Assembly (NCBI GenBank): GCA_031549725.1
Contig: JAVBPH010000022.1
Span: 1 to 64,000 of the forward strand
Source: UBA937 sp031549725
Lineage (GTDB): Bacteria > Spirochaetota > Spirochaetia > Treponematales > Breznakiellaceae
DNA: 64,000 nucleotides
Direction of reading: 5' to 3'
Position 1 is the first letter of the stretch. Each line of letters starts with the position of its first letter. The notes under the pieces are model-generated. The model searched no databases. It worked only from the letters and a program-made list of their open reading frames with translations, and was not told the origin of the DNA. Position numbers and translations under genes: made by a program. Positions 34,281 through 42,882 of the stretch are shown here, in pieces.

Positions 34281-35273
34281 TTATTTTTCTTCGGGATTCG
34301 GATCCTTCTCATTATCAAGATTGCCATGGAGGGTCTTAACCTGGTTAAGCTTTTTCCTGTTGGTTACGCTTATAACCCCCCAGGAACCAAAAATACCCAC
34401 AGCAGTAAACAGCAGGGCCTGCAGGAATTGTATAATTATCTGGGGAAGCATATTCAGAAAGGATATGGCAAAGATGAATTCATCCAAAGTCAGTAATTCC
34501 TCGCCTAATGCCCGGGAAAGATTAATGTAAAAACTGGCTAATACTATAATGGCGGTACAAAGTACGGAAATAACTGCAACAATTCCGGGGGTTGCCCGGG
34601 ACATAATCCCCTTTCCAATTTTATACCCCAGGTAAGCCGCTATGGGGGTAAAAATAAACAACGGTGTCAGCAGGACGTGGAAAAACGCCAGAGCAATCAA
34701 ACTGGGAATAGATCCAACAATTCCGCCGAGGAAGGCGCATAAAACCGCCAGGCCATAATTTCCGGTCCGGATATTTTCGTCAATTTCCTTAGCCAGCTGA
34801 TGGGCCCGTTCTTTTTTGCAGCGTTCATGGGCGGAATAATATATTTTATTGCTTTCCACGGTATCATCCGTGTCTGGCTGTCCGCAGAAAAAACAATCCT
34901 GGCTGGGTTTTATTTCTAACCGGGAAAGCTGTTCCCCCAGAATGCCCACGGTTTCATCCAGCTTGGTTAAGGAGGTTTCGGGTTTAAATCCCTTTATGCG
35001 GATCCTGAGGAGGTTGTTTGCCTTTAAAAACTCAACGGTACCGGTCATTTTTAGGGCTTCCTTAAGGGACAGGGCCTTTTCACTATCCAACTGGTCAGCC
35101 GACAAAGGGATATTTACAATAAAACCGGTATTACTGTTCAGATATCCATTAAAATAATAATAAATACTTATCGGAATATCCTGGTGCTTAAAAAAAAGTG
35201 TGTCACTCCCCGGGATCAGGGGGATACCCTTCTGCTGGGCAAAGGTTTCCAAAACCTTATTCATTTTTGCCAT
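34281..35273 (-). CDS. Zinc-ribbon membrane protein of unknown function
   Basis: A 330-aa protein in three parts: a soluble N-terminal domain (residues 1-125), a short putative zinc site CFFCG...HERC (about 127-152), and four hydrophobic helices (about 170-310) ending in a charged tail. The two CxxC/HxxxC-like pairs suggest one metal ion. No family name comes to mind. It lies 12 bp after the VOC protein gene on the same strand and probably shares its transcript. Confidence 0.7.
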   Translation of the reverse strand: MAKMNKVLETFAQQKGIPLIPGSDTLFFKHQDIPISIYYYFNGYLNSNTGFIVNIPLSADQLDSEKALSLKEALKMTGTVEFLKANNLLRIRIKGFKPETSLTKLDETVGILGEQLSRLEIKPSQDCFFCGQPDTDDTVESNKIYYSAHERCKKERAHQLAKEIDENIRTGNYGLAVLCAFLGGIVGSIPSLIALAFFHVLLTPLFIFTPIAAYLGYKIGKGIMSRATPGIVAVISVLCTAIIVLASFYINLSRALGEELLTLDEFIFAISFLNMLPQIIIQFLQALLFTAVGIFGSWGVISVTNRKKLNQVKTLHGNLDNEKDPNPEEK

Positions 35274-35285
35274 GGCGCAAGCCTC

Positions 35286-35714
35286 CTAGCCCTTTATAAT
35301 GGATTCTTCAAGATTAATCATCCATGGTACACCGAATTTATCGATAAATCCGGTGAAAAGTTCCCCCCAGGGGGCTTTTTCCTGATTTTCCGGGATAGTA
35401 CCCCCCTCGGCAAGTTCCTTAAATAAACGCAATGCCTCATCCTTGGATGAAAGGGTAATCATGATGGCCAAATTGTTCCCGTGGATTACCCTTCCCATGG
35501 AAGGCAGCAGATCCATCCCGTGGATAATGCAGTCTTCCCCCAGGGCAAGTTCCGCGTGTTTAATCAGTTTTCCGTCGGATTCATCCAGGATGAATTCCGA
35601 AGGCACATCACCATACCGGACCAGAAAAATATATTCCCCGCCAAAAACCGATTTATAAAATTCAAAGGCTTCTTCACAGTTTCTGCTGAAGGTTAAATAG
35701 GAAGCTATTTTCAT
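35286..35714 (-). CDS. VOC-superfamily (PhnB-like) protein
   Basis: A 142-aa protein of the glyoxalase/bleomycin-resistance superfamily, PhnB-like branch: YLTFSRNCEEAFEFYKSVFGGE at the start, HAELALGEDCIIHGMDLLP in the middle, and WGELFTGFIDKFGVPWMINLE at the end. Members often bind a metal or lack catalysis; the function of this one is unknown. Upstream of the zinc-ribbon membrane protein. Confidence 0.88.
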   Translation of the reverse strand: MKIASYLTFSRNCEEAFEFYKSVFGGEYIFLVRYGDVPSEFILDESDGKLIKHAELALGEDCIIHGMDLLPSMGRVIHGNNLAIMITLSSKDEALRLFKELAEGGTIPENQEKAPWGELFTGFIDKFGVPWMINLEESIIKG

Positions 35715-35880
35715 AATTCTCCTCTTTTTTTGATGACTTTAAATTCAATAATACGGGTTATCAGGGGTTTTTCATAGATAAAAATACCGATACCCCTGGG
35801 CTGAACCAGATAGGGTTTCAAAAACAAACGATTCGTCCGGGAAAATTGGTTAACCTGTCAATTGTATCAATTTAAGTACT

Positions 35881-35908
35881 TTGAAAAATCGTAATTCTAC
35901 GCTATCAT
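35881..35908 (+). promoter_or_regulatory. Putative promoter very close to a start codon
   Basis: TTGAAA (35881-35886), 16-bp spacer, TATCAT (35903-35908). The ATG of the TPR gene is at 35916, so transcription would begin at or next to it. Confidence 0.5.
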
Positions 35909-35915
35909 TTATACT

Positions 35916-36587
35916 ATGATGAACCGGTCCCGTTTATATTTAACAGTTTTATTGATATTCGTTTTTGCCATGCCTCTTTTTTCCCAGACTAAACCCGATG
36001 CCCTCAGGAACTACAGGATAGGCCGGGATCTGGAATCCCAGGGCAGGATGAATGAAGCCGACGCTTATTATAACGAAGCCGTAAAAATTTGCATGGATGA
36101 AATTAACCAGAATGCTACCAATATGGATTCCTACACAGTGCTTACCTGGACACTCCAGCGGCAGAAAAAATACCGGGAAGTTCTTGACTGGGGACAGCGG
36201 GGACTCCGGGTAAACGCGAGCGATTACCGGATCATTGAAACCATGGGGGAAGCATCATTTTACCTGGACGACTACGATCAATCCCTGAAATATATGCAGA
36301 AGTATATTGATTCCGCGCCCCAGGGTGACCGGGTTTCGGTGGCCTACTTTTTTATGGGGGAAATTTACCGTCTCCGGAAGCAGTACTTCCATGCGGATAT
36401 AGCCTATACCACCGCGGTAAGGCTGGAACCAAACCTGCCCCTCTGGTGGTACCGGCTGGGAAGTGTCAGGGAAAGCCTGGGCGACTACAAACCTGCGGTT
36501 GAAGCCTATGAAAGAGCGGTAAGGCTTAACCCCGGTTATAAGGAAGCTTCCGACGGTCTTGCCCGGTCAAAGGCAAGAGCGGGCTGA
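35916..36587 (+). CDS. Exported TPR-repeat protein
   Basis: A 223-aa protein with a signal peptide (MMNRSRLYLTVLLIFVFAMPLFS) and four or five TPR units (NYRIGRDLESQGRMNEADAYY; VLTWTLQRQKKYREVLDW; LWWYRLGSVRESLGDYKPAVEAY). Probably a periplasmic scaffold. There is no ribosome-binding site, and the promoter-like boxes end 7 bp before the ATG, consistent with leaderless translation. It stands alone; the next gene (279 bp downstream) begins the LpoB operon. Confidence 0.8.
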   Translation: MMNRSRLYLTVLLIFVFAMPLFSQTKPDALRNYRIGRDLESQGRMNEADAYYNEAVKICMDEINQNATNMDSYTVLTWTLQRQKKYREVLDWGQRGLRVNASDYRIIETMGEASFYLDDYDQSLKYMQKYIDSAPQGDRVSVAYFFMGEIYRLRKQYFHADIAYTTAVRLEPNLPLWWYRLGSVRESLGDYKPAVEAYERAVRLNPGYKEASDGLARSKARAG

Positions 36588-36756
36588 TCATTTTCCGGGA
36601 CGGTATCCTAAATCTGTGAAAGACCGCCGCCTTTCCATGTTTAGATCTTTTTTTACCGACTCAACCCTGTCTTTTATTGAAAAAAGTTTTTTTTTACATT
36701 ATTCTGTGGTATAACTTATTATAAGTGATGTGTTATAAATAATAATGTTATTATTT

Positions 36757-36795
36757 GGAATTTCTAAAAACCTGGTTAGATTTTTGGAGATTCCC
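36757..36795. repeat. Short hairpin repeat, family A copy 3
   Basis: GGAATTTCTAAAAA...TTTTTGGAGATTCCC, an imperfect copy with G-T pairs in the stem. About 70 bp upstream of the lpoB-like gene. Confidence 0.65.
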
Positions 36796-36865
36796 ATAAC
36801 ATCCAGGAAAACTTCTTAAAACTGAAGTTTTCCACCGAACAGGATTTTTTCCGGAGGTATATTTT

Positions 36866-37477
36866 ATGAAAGTTCGATTTTCTTTGCTGGCCGCGGCCGT
36901 AGTATTAGCCCTGGTTTTTGCATCCTGCAGTTCAAAACCATCGGTAAAACGGGTTGATTCGGATAAGCAGGTTGATTTAAGCGGCTTTTGGAACGATACG
37001 GATGTCAGGATTGTGTGTGAAAGCCTTATCAATGATTGTCTCAATTCTCCCCGGGTTGCCCAGGCTTCCGCCCAGAAAAAGGGATTACCCGTTATTATTG
37101 TGGGAAGTTTCAAGAACCAGAGCGATGAACATATTGATACATCCATCATCAGTAAAAGGATGGAAACCGCCATATTAAACAGCGGCCGGGCAGACTTTGT
37201 GGCATCCAGTTCCGAACGGGGTGAAATCCGGACCGAACGGGAAGAACAGCAGTCCTGGGCAAGCGAAGAAACCGCCAAAGCCCTGGCAAATGAAACCGGC
37301 GCTGATTTTTTCCTGACCGGATCGGTGAAGACCATTGTGGATCAGGCCGGAAACAAGGCGACCAGGACTTACTATGTATATGCTGAGCTGACTGAAATTG
37401 AAACCAACCGCAAGATCTGGATTGGTGAAAATGATAGCATCAAGAAGGTAATTACCAATCCAACTTCTAAGCTTTAG
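36866..37477 (+). CDS. LpoB-like lipoprotein (penicillin-binding protein activator)
   Basis: A 203-aa lipoprotein: lipobox FASC at about residue 22, then the LpoB domain: FWNDTDVRIVCESLINDCL, LPVIIVGSFKNQSDEHIDT, AKALANETGADFFLTGSVKTIVDQ and TYYVYAELTEIETNRKIWIGEN. In enterobacteria LpoB is an outer-membrane lipoprotein that activates PBP1b; the same role here is inference. GGAGG precedes the ATG. First of three genes for lipoproteins. Confidence 0.9.
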   Translation: MKVRFSLLAAAVVLALVFASCSSKPSVKRVDSDKQVDLSGFWNDTDVRIVCESLINDCLNSPRVAQASAQKKGLPVIIVGSFKNQSDEHIDTSIISKRMETAILNSGRADFVASSSERGEIRTEREEQQSWASEETAKALANETGADFFLTGSVKTIVDQAGNKATRTYYVYAELTEIETNRKIWIGENDSIKKVITNPTSKL

Positions 37478-37496
37478 GTTTTAGACCCCTTGTGAT

Positions 37497-38819
37497 ATGG
37501 CAGTACTCAGCAGGCGTCTTTGCATATTCTTTTTATTAAGTATTCTCTTTGTCTCCTGTTCATCAACCAGCCACTATAAGAAGGCCGATGAAGCTGTCCT
37601 GCAGGGTGATTTTGCAAAGGGTGTAGCGGAACTGGAATCCCAGAAAGATGCATACAGTAAAAAAGATGAGGTGCTGCTGTATCTTGACCTGGGGATGCTG
37701 AACCATTATGCGGAGGATTATAATAAGTCCTCGGGTCTTCTCCAGAGCGGTGAACGGGCCATAGAAGCGGCTTTCACAAAAAGTATTACCCGGGGTTTAG
37801 GTTCCTATCTGGTGAATGACAATACCCTGGAGTATGCCGGGGAAGACTATGAAGACATCTACATCAATGTATTCAACTCATTGAATTATTACCACCAGGG
37901 AAATCTGGAAGGTGCCCTGGTGGAAATCCGGCGGATCGATAACAAACTGAAATACCTGTCCACAAAATACGGCACCGTAATAACAAATCTTCAAAGTTCC
38001 CTGCTGGAAGAGGATGTGAATATCCCCTATGATCCAAATGCGGTCACCGTGACGTTTACGAATTCCGCCCTGGCCCGGTACATGAGCATGCTCTTTTACC
38101 GGGGCGAGGGGCTTTGGGACGATGTCAGGATTGACCGGAATTTTATAAAACTGGCATTTGCCGACCAGCCGGCCATGTACCCGTTTCCCCTCCCTTCCAC
38201 AATTGATGAGGAATCGGAAATTCCCCGGGGTAAGGCCAGGCTTAACATTGTCAGCTTCAATGGTTTTTCCCCGATCAAAGTCCAGGAAACCCTCAGGATA
38301 CCCATAACGCTGGACGGACATTATGTTAAGATAGCCCTGCCAACCATGCAGTCCCGTGCTTCAGCCATTGCCTTTACGGAAGTAAAAATGGATTCCGGGG
38401 AAACCTTTTACCTGGAGCTTATCGAAGATATTGACATTATCGCCAAGGAAACATTTAAAATAAAACAGAGCGCAATTTATTTAAAAAGTATAATCCGGGC
38501 TTCCACAAAAGCCGCAGCAGCGGTTGTCCTTGATGCGGCATCAAGCAGTACTTCAAATGAGAACGCGTCCGCGGCATTTGCGATCTTAAGTTTAGGGACC
38601 CAGATCTTTGCCGAGGTAAGCGAACAGGCGGATATCCGGGCTGCCCATTATTTCCCCGGAAGGGCACTGGTCGGCGGCATCACCCTTGATCCCGGGTTGT
38701 ATTCATTTACTGTTAATTATTATGATTACAAACGGCATCTTATTTATCAGCAGCGGTTCGAACAGATCCCGGTGTATGAAAATCAACTTAATTTGGTAGA
38801 GGTTATATGTCTAAAGTAA
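37497..38819 (+). CDS. COG3014-type lipoprotein with TPR-like N-terminus
   Basis: A 440-aa lipoprotein (lipobox FVSCS near residue 22). The first 150 residues are helical repeats (YKKADEAVLQGDFAKGVAELE, SLNYYHQGNLEGALVEIRRID), and the C-terminal part is beta-rich and exported. The order fits COG3014, known as an uncharacterised partner of LpoB and LPP20 proteins. It lies 19 bp after the LpoB gene and overlaps the LPP20 gene by 13 bp. Confidence 0.85.
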   Translation: MAVLSRRLCIFFLLSILFVSCSSTSHYKKADEAVLQGDFAKGVAELESQKDAYSKKDEVLLYLDLGMLNHYAEDYNKSSGLLQSGERAIEAAFTKSITRGLGSYLVNDNTLEYAGEDYEDIYINVFNSLNYYHQGNLEGALVEIRRIDNKLKYLSTKYGTVITNLQSSLLEEDVNIPYDPNAVTVTFTNSALARYMSMLFYRGEGLWDDVRIDRNFIKLAFADQPAMYPFPLPSTIDEESEIPRGKARLNIVSFNGFSPIKVQETLRIPITLDGHYVKIALPTMQSRASAIAFTEVKMDSGETFYLELIEDIDIIAKETFKIKQSAIYLKSIIRASTKAAAAVVLDAASSSTSNENASAAFAILSLGTQIFAEVSEQADIRAAHYFPGRALVGGITLDPGLYSFTVNYYDYKRHLIYQQRFEQIPVYENQLNLVEVICLK

Positions 38820-39868
38820 TGAAAGCAGTTATGGCCATCCTGTTGATAAGTCTTATGGGCTGCGCCAGTTCCCCAACAGGCAGCAGTTCAAGCCGCGCAG
38901 CCGAACCGGAATGGGTTTCAAATCCCAGTTCTGTATATACCGACAGCAAATATATTTCCGCGGTAGGGTACGGTTCCGACCGGGACAGTTCCGGGAAAAA
39001 TGCCCTGGGAGCCCTGGTGGCCATATTCGGGCAGAACGTAAAAGGAGAAACCCAGGCCGGGTATAAGTACCAGGAAGCAGTTATCGACGGGCTGCTCAAT
39101 ACCCAGGAAAACCGGGAGGTTGACAGCGCTGTAAAAACATCCTTTGCTATGGATACCCTGGTGGGAGCAGAAATAAAGGATGTCTGGTTTGACGGGAAGG
39201 ATACCTACTATTCAATCGCGGTTATGGACAAGGTGAAGAGCAGCATGCTCTACGGTGATCTAATTGAATCAAATCTGAAAATGATAAACACCCTCACGGT
39301 TTCCCTTAGCGATGAAGAAAAGTACAGCTTTACCGGGTACGGCCGTTACAACATGGCCGCCACCATTGCGGATGCGAATTCCGCCTTTATCAATGTGCTG
39401 TCGGTCCTTAGCCCGGCCAGTGCAGCGGGCTACCGGATAGAAGCCCGCAAGGGTGATGAGTACCGGATGGAAGCCCAGCAGATTACCAGAAATATCCCGG
39501 TGAATATTTCCGTTGACCAGGATTACTCAGGCAAAATCAAGGGTGTTTTCTCCGAAGTTTATTCAAATATGGGTTTCAAAACCGGCGGGGCGAATGCTCC
39601 CTATGACCTGCAGGTCTTTGTAACCATGGAAGAAGTCCAGCTGGTAAACAACCCGAATAAATTTGTACGCTACACCGTTAAAGCCAACCTTCTGGAAAAA
39701 TATACATCCCAGATTCTGTTTCCCTACAATATAACCGGCCGGGAAGGCAGTACCTCCCTCCCGGAAGCCCAGAACCGGGCCCTGAGGATAATCGACCAGA
39801 AGATAAAAGAATCCTATGCGGATGAACTTGCGGAATACCTGGCGGGGCTGAATCCTAAGGGAAAATAG
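38807..39868 (+). CDS. LPP20-family lipoprotein
   Basis: A 353-aa lipoprotein (lipobox LMGCA near residue 19). The LPP20 segment follows: PEWVSNPSSVYTDSKYISAVGYG and AEIKDVWFDGKDTYYSIAVMDK. A second domain (residues about 220-350) resembles the LPP20/FlgT-like fold again. Its ATG lies inside the last codons of the COG3014 gene, with GAGG overlapping. Third gene of the operon; after it come family-B repeats. Confidence 0.85.
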   Translation: MSKVMKAVMAILLISLMGCASSPTGSSSSRAAEPEWVSNPSSVYTDSKYISAVGYGSDRDSSGKNALGALVAIFGQNVKGETQAGYKYQEAVIDGLLNTQENREVDSAVKTSFAMDTLVGAEIKDVWFDGKDTYYSIAVMDKVKSSMLYGDLIESNLKMINTLTVSLSDEEKYSFTGYGRYNMAATIADANSAFINVLSVLSPASAAGYRIEARKGDEYRMEAQQITRNIPVNISVDQDYSGKIKGVFSEVYSNMGFKTGGANAPYDLQVFVTMEEVQLVNNPNKFVRYTVKANLLEKYTSQILFPYNITGREGSTSLPEAQNRALRIIDQKIKESYADELAEYLAGLNPKGK

Positions 39869-39883
39869 AAGGGGCTTTCTTTC

Positions 39884-39998
39884 CCGGGTCCCTTGGGGAA
39901 CCGGGAACCTCTTCCCGCCGGTGGCTGAGGTCCTCGAAGCCACCTCGTGATGACAGCGCTCTTTCTTTACCGGACCCTTCGAGAGCCTCGGGGACCGG
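39884..39998. repeat. Two-hairpin repeat, family B copy 4 (diverged, with a second half-unit)
   Basis: GGGTCCCTTGGGGAACCGGGAACC and GGTGGCTGAGGTCCTCGAAGCCACC (39884-39954), then CCGGACCCTTCGAGAGCCTCGGGGACCGG (39970-39998). In the right hairpin GTGGCT/AGCCAC has changed on both arms compared with GTGGTT/AACCAC. The remaining sequence to 40215 has no recognised feature. Confidence 0.7.
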
Positions 39999-40215
39999 AG
40001 CATCCTTCTTCCGGAAGTCCGGGCTATCTTTTCTTGTCGCAATCTTCCATTACAATTCTATAGTTAAAAATTTCCTCCATACATTTCCCTGACTAACTTT
40101 TTAAAAATGTCATCTTGAAGTTGAAATCATATATTTGTAAAATAAAATGTGGCTTTTGTTTTTCAATGCGGGATATTTATTTTCCGGTCCCGCCTTATTT
40201 GGCTATGGAGGATAT

Positions 40216-40803
40216 ATGAGCAATAAACGAACCCCCGGTGAACGGATCACGGAACTCTGCAAAACCTATTCTATCAGCAGAGAAGATTTGGCTGTACGGA
40301 GCGGGTTAAATGCGGAACTAATCCGGCGGATCGAGGAGGACGGACATATCCCCGATCTGGCGCCGCTGGTAAAAATATCCCGGGCCCTGGGGGTCCGGCT
40401 GGGAACCCTGCTGGATGACCACGAGGAGCTGGGACCGGTTATCACCCGGGCGGAGGACAGGAGCGATGCCGCCAGGTTCGTTACCGGTACCCCCGCGGAT
40501 TCAAAGGCCGGAGATACCCGGCAGGGGTTAAAGTTCAGTACATTGGCCGCGGACAAGGGCGGCCGCCATATGGAACCCTTTATTGTGGACATCGATCCCA
40601 AGGCTGAACAGGTAAAATCCACCCACGAAGGGGAAGAATTTATCTTTGTGCTTGAGGGAAAACTCAAACTTGAATACGGGAAAGATTCCCATGAACTGTA
40701 CCCGGGGGATTCGGTATATTACGATTCAATTGTACCCCACCGGGTATTCGCCGCGGACCAGAATCCCGTAAAAATTCTGGCTGTATTATATACACCCATG
40801 TGA
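40216..40803 (+). CDS. XRE-type regulator with C-terminal cupin
   Basis: A 195-aa predicted transcription regulator: helix-turn-helix domain (TPGERITELCKTYSISREDL, residues 5-65) and a C-terminal cupin (EPFIVDIDPKAE, HEGEEFIFVLEGKLKLEYGK, PGDSVYYDSIVPHRVF, about 120-190) that probably binds a small ligand or metal. ATG 40216 has GGAGG just upstream; an in-frame start at 40147 is unlikely. It lies 9 bp before the acyl-CoA synthetase gene, so it may regulate this operon in response to a fatty acid or related compound (inference). Confidence 0.88.
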   Translation: MSNKRTPGERITELCKTYSISREDLAVRSGLNAELIRRIEEDGHIPDLAPLVKISRALGVRLGTLLDDHEELGPVITRAEDRSDAARFVTGTPADSKAGDTRQGLKFSTLAADKGGRHMEPFIVDIDPKAEQVKSTHEGEEFIFVLEGKLKLEYGKDSHELYPGDSVYYDSIVPHRVFAADQNPVKILAVLYTPM

Positions 40804-40812
40804 GGTTTCAAT

Positions 40813-42462
40813 ATGGAATTTATTGAACAGACCCTGGGGGCACTCCTCCGGGAAAAATCCCGGACCCAGCCGGACCGGGATTTTATTATCTACGCAGACC
40901 GGGATCTCCGTTTTACCTACAGCGAATTTGACCACCGGGTTGATGAACTGGCCAAGGGTTTTTTAGCCATGGGGCTGAAGAAAGGCGACCATATTGGCCT
41001 TTGGGCAAACAATGTGCCCGACTGGAACACCATCCTTTTTGCGGCTGCCCGGGTGGGTATGGTTCTGGTAACGGTGAATACCAACTATAAACTCCATGAA
41101 CTGGAATACCTTGTCCAGCAGTCCGACCTGGCCGCCCTCTGTATTGTGGATGGCTTCCGGGATTCGGATTATGTTGCCATGGTAAACGAACTGGTCCCGG
41201 AATTAAAAACTTCCCAGCGGGGAAACCTGAAATCTGCAAAGTTTCCTTTTTTGAAAAGCGTCATTTATATTGGCCAGCAAAAACACCGGGGAATGTACAG
41301 CTTTTCCGAACTGCTGCTCCTGGGAAAACATACGGATGATAAAACCCTCCACGATGTGGAACATTCCTGCAGCCAGAACGAAGTGGTCAACATGCAGTAC
41401 ACCTCGGGAACCACGGGTTTTCCCAAGGGGGTTATGCTGACCCACCGGAATATCCTCAACAATGGTCTTGGGATCGGCGATTGCCAGAAATTCACCAACC
41501 AGGATATCGTCTGCCTGCCGGTTCCCCTGTTCCACTGTTTCGGTTTGGTACTGGGGATGATGGCGGTGATTACCCATGGGGCTGCGGCGGCACTGACGGA
41601 AAATTTTGACCCCCTCCTGGTTCTGGCAACAATCCAGAAGGAAAAATGTACCGCCCTTTACGGGGTGCCCACCATGTTCATCGCCGAACTGAACCATCCG
41701 ATGTTTAAAATGTTCGATACAACAAGCCTGAGAACCGGGATCATGGCGGGATCACCCTGCCCCATGGAAGTTATGAGGCAGGTGATTGAAGACATGCATG
41801 CATCCGAGATTACCATTGCCTATGGGCTCACCGAATCTTCGCCGGTAATGACCCAGACCCGGACCGATGATCCTATAGAAGTAAAAGTTGGAACCGTGGG
41901 ACGGGAGCTACCCGGGGTTGAAGTGTCCGTGAGGAATCCGGAAACCAACGAGGAATGTCCCATCGGCGTCCACGGAGAACTCTGCTGCCGGGGATACAAC
42001 ACCATGAAGGGTTACTACAAAATGGAAGAAGCCACCCGGAACATCATTGACAGCGAGGGCTGGCTCCATTCGGGTGACCTGGGCGTAAAGGATGCGGACG
42101 GCAATTATATGGTTACCGGCCGCATCAAGGATATGATTATCCGGGGCGGTGAAAATGTGTACCCTAAAGAAATTGAGGAGTTCCTCTATACCATGCCCGA
42201 AGTGAAGGATGTCCAGGTTGTGGGCATAGCCAGCAAAAAATACGGCGAGGAGGTCGGCGCTTTTGTTATCCTGCAGGAAGGCAAATCGGTTACCGAAGAG
42301 GATATCCGGGATTTCTGCCGGGGTCAGATCAGCCGCTTCAAAATTCCTAAATATGTTTTTTTTGTGGATTCATTCCCCATGACCGGCAGCGGGAAAATTC
42401 AAAAATATCTGCTCAGGGAAATAGGTTCAAAAAAAGTACAGGAGCTGGGAATAGCCACCTGA
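40813..42462 (+). CDS. AMP-forming acyl-CoA synthetase
   Basis: Activates a carboxylic acid to its CoA thioester using ATP. The 549-aa protein has the adenylate motif YTSGTTGFPKGVMLTHRN near residue 197, the acyl-adenylate region YGLTESSPV, the hinge GWLHSGDLGVKD and the C-terminal catalytic Lys region PMTGSGKIQKYLLRE. Closest to medium/short-chain fatty-acyl-CoA synthetases. Coupled to the XRE-cupin regulator. The acid substrate cannot be read from sequence. Confidence 0.93.
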   Translation: MEFIEQTLGALLREKSRTQPDRDFIIYADRDLRFTYSEFDHRVDELAKGFLAMGLKKGDHIGLWANNVPDWNTILFAAARVGMVLVTVNTNYKLHELEYLVQQSDLAALCIVDGFRDSDYVAMVNELVPELKTSQRGNLKSAKFPFLKSVIYIGQQKHRGMYSFSELLLLGKHTDDKTLHDVEHSCSQNEVVNMQYTSGTTGFPKGVMLTHRNILNNGLGIGDCQKFTNQDIVCLPVPLFHCFGLVLGMMAVITHGAAAALTENFDPLLVLATIQKEKCTALYGVPTMFIAELNHPMFKMFDTTSLRTGIMAGSPCPMEVMRQVIEDMHASEITIAYGLTESSPVMTQTRTDDPIEVKVGTVGRELPGVEVSVRNPETNEECPIGVHGELCCRGYNTMKGYYKMEEATRNIIDSEGWLHSGDLGVKDADGNYMVTGRIKDMIIRGGENVYPKEIEEFLYTMPEVKDVQVVGIASKKYGEEVGAFVILQEGKSVTEEDIRDFCRGQISRFKIPKYVFFVDSFPMTGSGKIQKYLLREIGSKKVQELGIAT

Positions 42463-42467
42463 GATTT

Positions 42468-42622
42468 TTTATTCGCAAGCAGGTTTAATACCTTCTGTAC
42501 GCTCCTGCGTGTGAGGCCCTGGGGCGTGCTTAAAATCTTGTAAATGAAAATTGTATGGGTATTAAACCCGCATAACATCCATACCTGACAGAACCAACAA
42601 ACCTCGCTGCTCTGCCTCGCAC
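42468..42622 (-). repeat. Long structured repeat, family C copy 5
   Basis: TTATTCGCAAGCAGGTTTAATACC at the left, TTAAACCCGCATAACATCCAT and CAGAACCAACAAACC at the right. The middle differs from copies 2 and 4. Directly follows the acyl-CoA synthetase gene. Confidence 0.7.
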
Positions 42623-42678
42623 GCGAAAGCGTGCAGAAGGTTTTTAATTTTCCTGAGATATAAAGATTCTTCTTCGCA

Positions 42679-42740
42679 AGTCCCTTCGAGAGCCTCAGGG
42701 ACCGGGAGACCTCCCGGTGGTTGAGGCCCCCGAAACCACC
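42679..42740. repeat. Two-hairpin repeat, family B copy 5
   Basis: AAGTCCCTTCGAGAGCCTCAGGGACCGG, then GGTGGTTGAGGCCCCCGAAACCACC. Complete apart from the first two bases of the left arm. Confidence 0.8.
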
Positions 42741-42766
42741 GGCAGCGCAACTAAGCCTTTTTCGCT

Positions 42767-42849
42767 GGTCCCTTCGATGCTTCGGGAGCCTCAGCACACG
42801 CAGCGTCAGGGACCGGAATCTCCCGGTCCCTGAGGACCCCGAAACCACC
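42767..42849. repeat. Two-hairpin repeat, family B copy 6
   Basis: GGTCCCTTCGATGCTTCGGGAGCCTCA, an extra segment CACACGCAGCG, CAGGGACCGG, then CCCGGTCCCTGAGGACCCCGAAACCACC. The left loop is expanded and the second hairpin's left arm is replaced. Found 26 bp after copy 5. Confidence 0.75.
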
Positions 42850-42882
42850 GGCGAAAGATTTTTATGCGGGGACGTTCAAATA

